Source: Cenococcum geophilum 1.58
Taxonomy: Eukaryota > Ascomycota > Dothideomycetes > Gloniales > Gloniaceae
Direction: 5' to 3'
NCBI GenBank assembly: GCA_001692895.1
Contig: KV748201.1
Span: 806,001-870,000, forward strand
Length of the DNA stretch: 64,000 nt
The notes beneath the pieces are model-generated. The model was given only the letters and a program-made list of their open reading frames with translations. It searched no databases and was not told the origin of the DNA. How positions within the stretch are numbered: the stretch's first letter is position 1; every line of letters begins with the position of its first letter. Shown here piece after piece: positions 60,701 to 64,000 of this stretch. A program made the position numbers and the translations under genes.

Positions 60701-63553
60701 AATATGCTATAGATAGGTGTTCTCTAGATATTCCTACTATTATTATCTATCTAGGCATTCTTCTATAAGGAATCTTCCTGGTTAAAGTGTTAAGTCCCCT
60801 TGTTCTTAAACTTCTACTAGGTACCAACTATGCATATATTTAGTATTTTGATACTTCGCCTCGTCTATTATCCAATATATCCTTATTAGATACTTTTAAT
60901 TTTTGTCTTTTAGTGCTCTATATATGTTGCACGCATTATTTATATATGCTATCTATAATAATATGTAATATGCTTAGTGTCTTAGGTTAACTCTTAGCTT
61001 ATCCTCATCCTTAAGTTTAAACCTCTCTCGTGTTAATCTAAGCGTTATAACTTTATTTGCAGGTACTAAGATACGTCTTTTGCTTCTCTAGTCCTCTAAT
61101 TACTTCTTTAGATCTTTTAATGTCATAATTAAGGCTCCCTTAATGTGAGTTATAGCCCTTTCTATAATTAGGTGGTCTTAGATAACTTTTTTATCTAACC
61201 ATATATAGAAATCCTCCCACTCGTCATTATGTTGTTGCCTATACCACTTTTAATATAGCTACTTAAGTGTGTACGGCTCGTCCGTAAGGAAATATCTCTT
61301 TATTACTGTATTATAATAGCCTTTAGTATATCGTTCCTCGAACCTAGTAGGAATTCCTAGATCCTCTTCTTATTCTAGTTTGGTAAGCCACTTAGCTCTT
61401 AGTGTGCCTGCTCTAGGCCTATTAGTGATTCTTTATACTAGCGCTCTATCCCTCATACGTCCTAATATACTAGATCTCTTATCTAGTTTCTATTCTTGCT
61501 ATGAGGTAATTCTTGCTCTAAATTCCTCTATAGTTTCCTTTATATTACGTCTTATAAGTAGATCCTTAAAGTCTCTTTACTTCTTAATCTTAGTATTAAC
61601 TTTTTAATCTTTAGGCTAAACACTGTGCTCCCCTAGTAAGTCCTCTAGGTTTATATATTTATCTCTTAGCCTAATCGCTATTTGCGCTGCAGATTCTCTA
61701 ATCTATAAAGAAGCTCCTTACCTCTTATTTATGGGTGTTCTGATTTATACTCTAAATTCTTAATCCCTTAGATTCTTTAATCCTAAGCTTACTTCTATCT
61801 TAAGCTTAGCTCTAGCCTTAGTTTAACTAGGCTTACTTAGTGTCCTCATCTTATCTTAAGAGTCCTAGATCTTACTTATCTCATCTTAATAATCTTATGC
61901 TGTTAGGAACTCTTATCCCAAGCTTATTTATATATTATTAAACTAAGCTACTACCCTACTCTATCGGTTTTTGTCTATTATAGGTCTTTAGGTATACCTT
62001 ATCTTATCTTAAGAATCTTAAGCCTTTGGCCTTTTGCCTTTATTAAGTGGTAAGCTAGCACTAGCAGTTGTCTACTTACTTAATTATCTCTAAATATTAC
62101 TCCTTCCGTCTTATAAAGTAATAGATGCCGTATCTAACGGTATTATAATACCCGTTTCTAAACCTTGCTTTATAGCGGTCTTAGTCTCTACCTTTATTAC
62201 ATTATTAAGGTTTAGATACCCCTAGTTGGTTCCTTTACTGTCCTTATTATTGTTAATTAATAAGTACTCCAACTCTATTGTTATTATTACTAATTATTGT
62301 CCGTATATTGCTGTAATATCTTAATCTAGCTTATAGAGTCGATCCTATTCTTTATTTAACTCTATAGTTCCTTTAAGTCCTTTTAACTCTAGCTCCTATG
62401 GCTAATAGCTTATACCGTACTTAGCGTCTTTATAAATTTAGTATACGTTATTATAACAGAATATAAAACTTCTAATTAAATACTCTTTTGTTCCTTGTAG
62501 TATACTATTATCCCTCTATACGTATATATCTTCTACTATTAGTCTTATTCCCTTTATTATATAGTAACTCTAACTATCTTTATAATCCCTTATAAAGTAA
62601 CCCTGTTTTCCGTAATTTATATAAGCTCCGTCTCTAAACCATTAACTTTACTATAGAGTTCGCCTAAACGTCTTCTGCTGCTAAGATCCCTGGTTTAGCC
62701 TCTACTCCCTAGTCCTATAATCACTAGATCCTTAACCTCTAGGTTTCTATAGTTTTTTACTCTATCTCTTATAGGCTTCTTTAGTACCACTTAGGTCTAT
62801 TAGCTCTGCGCTATACCATATTTTCTAACTTAGCTTTAGTTATTGCGTACTCTACGTCTTATATAACTGTAGAACTCTATCCTAACCTCTCTTAGTCTAT
62901 TCCCTTTAGTAGATCCTATTATCAATCTTTATTACTTAATCTATTAGTTCCCTTAGGGTATCCGCATCTTCTATTAGAATAATTATATCCTAGACTTTAG
63001 CCTTAAGTCCCTACTTATACTATGCCATAGCCCTATTATTCCACTTAACTTATATTACTAATGTTTAAAACTGCGTTATATACTTAATTACTAAGGTTCG
63101 CTATATAATGTCTTATAGTTTTTTTTCCGCTATAGTTACTGCCTTTAGGTTTTTAAACATTTGTATAAGTTATTCTACAAATCCGTTCTAGCTTAAAAAT
63201 ATAAACCGTACCTCTTAGTTCGTAGTTATTATTCCGTTTGCTTGTATCTCTATAAGGTAAGGCTTAAACCATTTAAGTACTCTTTCTGTTAAGAATAACC
63301 CTGCATACGCTACTTAATCTATAGGTGTCGCCAGCTTTGCTCCCTCTTGCGTAACCTTAAAATGTATTTACATAAGGAATCCTTTAAGCTTTAATCTCTC
63401 TCCTAAAAATCTTTTAATTGATAGTAACTTAACCTTTACTACGCCTATCCCGTTAATCCTTTATTTGAGTGTTGTATTATTCTCTATTAACTAGTTAACT
63501 ATTTCTTATAATTATCCTACTGTTATAGGTTATTGCGAGTTAATGTTTGCCAT
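60701..63553 (-). pseudogene. Gypsy D gag-region ORF (about 950 codons)
   Basis: Starts at the ATG at 63553 (MANINSQ.PITVG). The capsid region is recognisable near 63250-63300 (YAGLFLTERVLKWFKPYLIE, shortened: LTERVLKWFKPYL). A retroviral-type zinc knuckle stands at 62582-62623, but all four metal ligands read Tyr (Y-x2-Y-x4-Y-x4-Y for C-x2-C-x4-H-x4-C). The same frame continues to at least 61219 (EWEDFYMWLDKKVI) and about 60,750, giving an unusually long gag-side ORF. The distal 500 residues are of unknown role, though similar ORFs occur in fungal gypsy elements. Stops lie mostly at Gln/Trp positions. Confidence 0.85.
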
Positions 63554-63668
63554 ACTGGTATTACCCCCTAACCTTAACGTAGCTGCCGCCGTTAATAGTG
63601 TTGTGGTGGCTGCTTTTGGTGGTATATTGTTCAACTTTATATTTAATACTGTAACTGGGTAGTAATTA

Positions 63669-64000
63669 TATAACGGAACCTTATAGCAGGAACTATGGTG
63701 GGCTTGTTATTAGGCTAGGTGTATAGAAAATATAAAGATAATAGTTAATAATATAATAACAACTGGTGGAGTGGTTGCCTAATAGATTAACTCTAATTAT
63801 ATTCTAAGAATTACTACAAGGAAAGAACTATCTAGGTAGGGACTAAGGGTCCTTAAATACATAACCGTACTCCTAAGAAAGTTATTGCTCTATCTGCTCT
63901 GTCTGCTCTGTTTACTCTATAATAGATCTTATAGATCACATAGATTATATAGATCACGTCACGTGACTTTGCTTACTATTCCTTATTATATAGTTCCACG
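63669..64000 (-). repeat. LTR of gypsy D, 5' in element orientation (cut by the window end)
   Basis: Aligns with 56099-56430 with mainly transition differences. The 115 bp between it and the gag ATG are the leader; a primer-binding site is not recognisable after RIP. Confidence 0.88.

Larger units (their letters stand above)
56099..64000 (-). mobile_element. Ty3/gypsy chromovirus D, runs off the window
   Basis: Bounded at the left by an LTR at 56099-56523, with its partner starting at 63669 and continuing past the window end. On the minus strand a polypurine tract AAAGAGGAGGGAGATGG (56524-56540) precedes the left LTR. Gag and pol lie between. The right TSD cannot be checked. Confidence 0.9.

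Overview
This window is a transposon graveyard from a filamentous ascomycete (most likely Pezizomycotina). Nearly all of it shows repeat-induced point mutation (RIP): CA and TG are almost gone, TA is in excess and CG survives. In the sample 48961-49020 I count 0 CA+TG and 13 TA; in the unmutated sample 39541-39600 I count 9 CA+TG and 2 TA. Reading frames stay in register over kilobases but carry TAG/TAA where Gln or Trp is expected, plus Asp to Asn, Glu to Lys, and Cys or His to Tyr changes. I see no intact protein-coding gene; most short open frames here are chance openings.

Left part, 1-19.1 kb: a Tc1/mariner transposase (minus) abuts a truncated Ty3/gypsy element A with one LTR at 5393-5585. 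A degenerate minus-strand gene of unknown family ('gene X') is split into 14093-14716 and 5586-6401 by a complete Ty3/gypsy chromovirus B (6407-14087, 318-bp LTRs, TSD TTATA). A retroposon-like segment with a 15-bp TSD, an A-rich tail and a 35-bp tandem array (14789-16216) sits just upstream of gene X. A second Tc1-type transposase (16585-17378) is cut by an LTR and a gag-like remnant.

Centre, 19.1-53.4 kb: one minus-strand Ty3/gypsy element C is the host of three nested insertions: a 20.3-kb DNA element (20119-40458) in its integrase, a 6.4-kb Ty1/copia element (42184-48546) in its reverse transcriptase, and a 3.6-kb non-coding LTR element (49545-53142) in its protease region. For the DNA and copia insertions, removing the insert and one TSD restores the host reading frame. 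The DNA element has 23-bp terminal inverted repeats and a 4-bp TSD (ACGT). It carries a Plavaka-type transposase, a SNF2-family helicase, a zinc-knuckle plus SF1 helicase protein, and two unrecognised genes. A 421-bp miniature LTR element (TRIM) with identical 102-bp LTRs and no RIP sits in its right arm and is the youngest insertion I can see.

Right part, 53.4-64 kb: a DIRS-like reverse transcriptase ORF (53416-56098) is interrupted by a Ty3/gypsy chromovirus D (56099 to beyond the window end), whose gag and pol can be read in long single frames.
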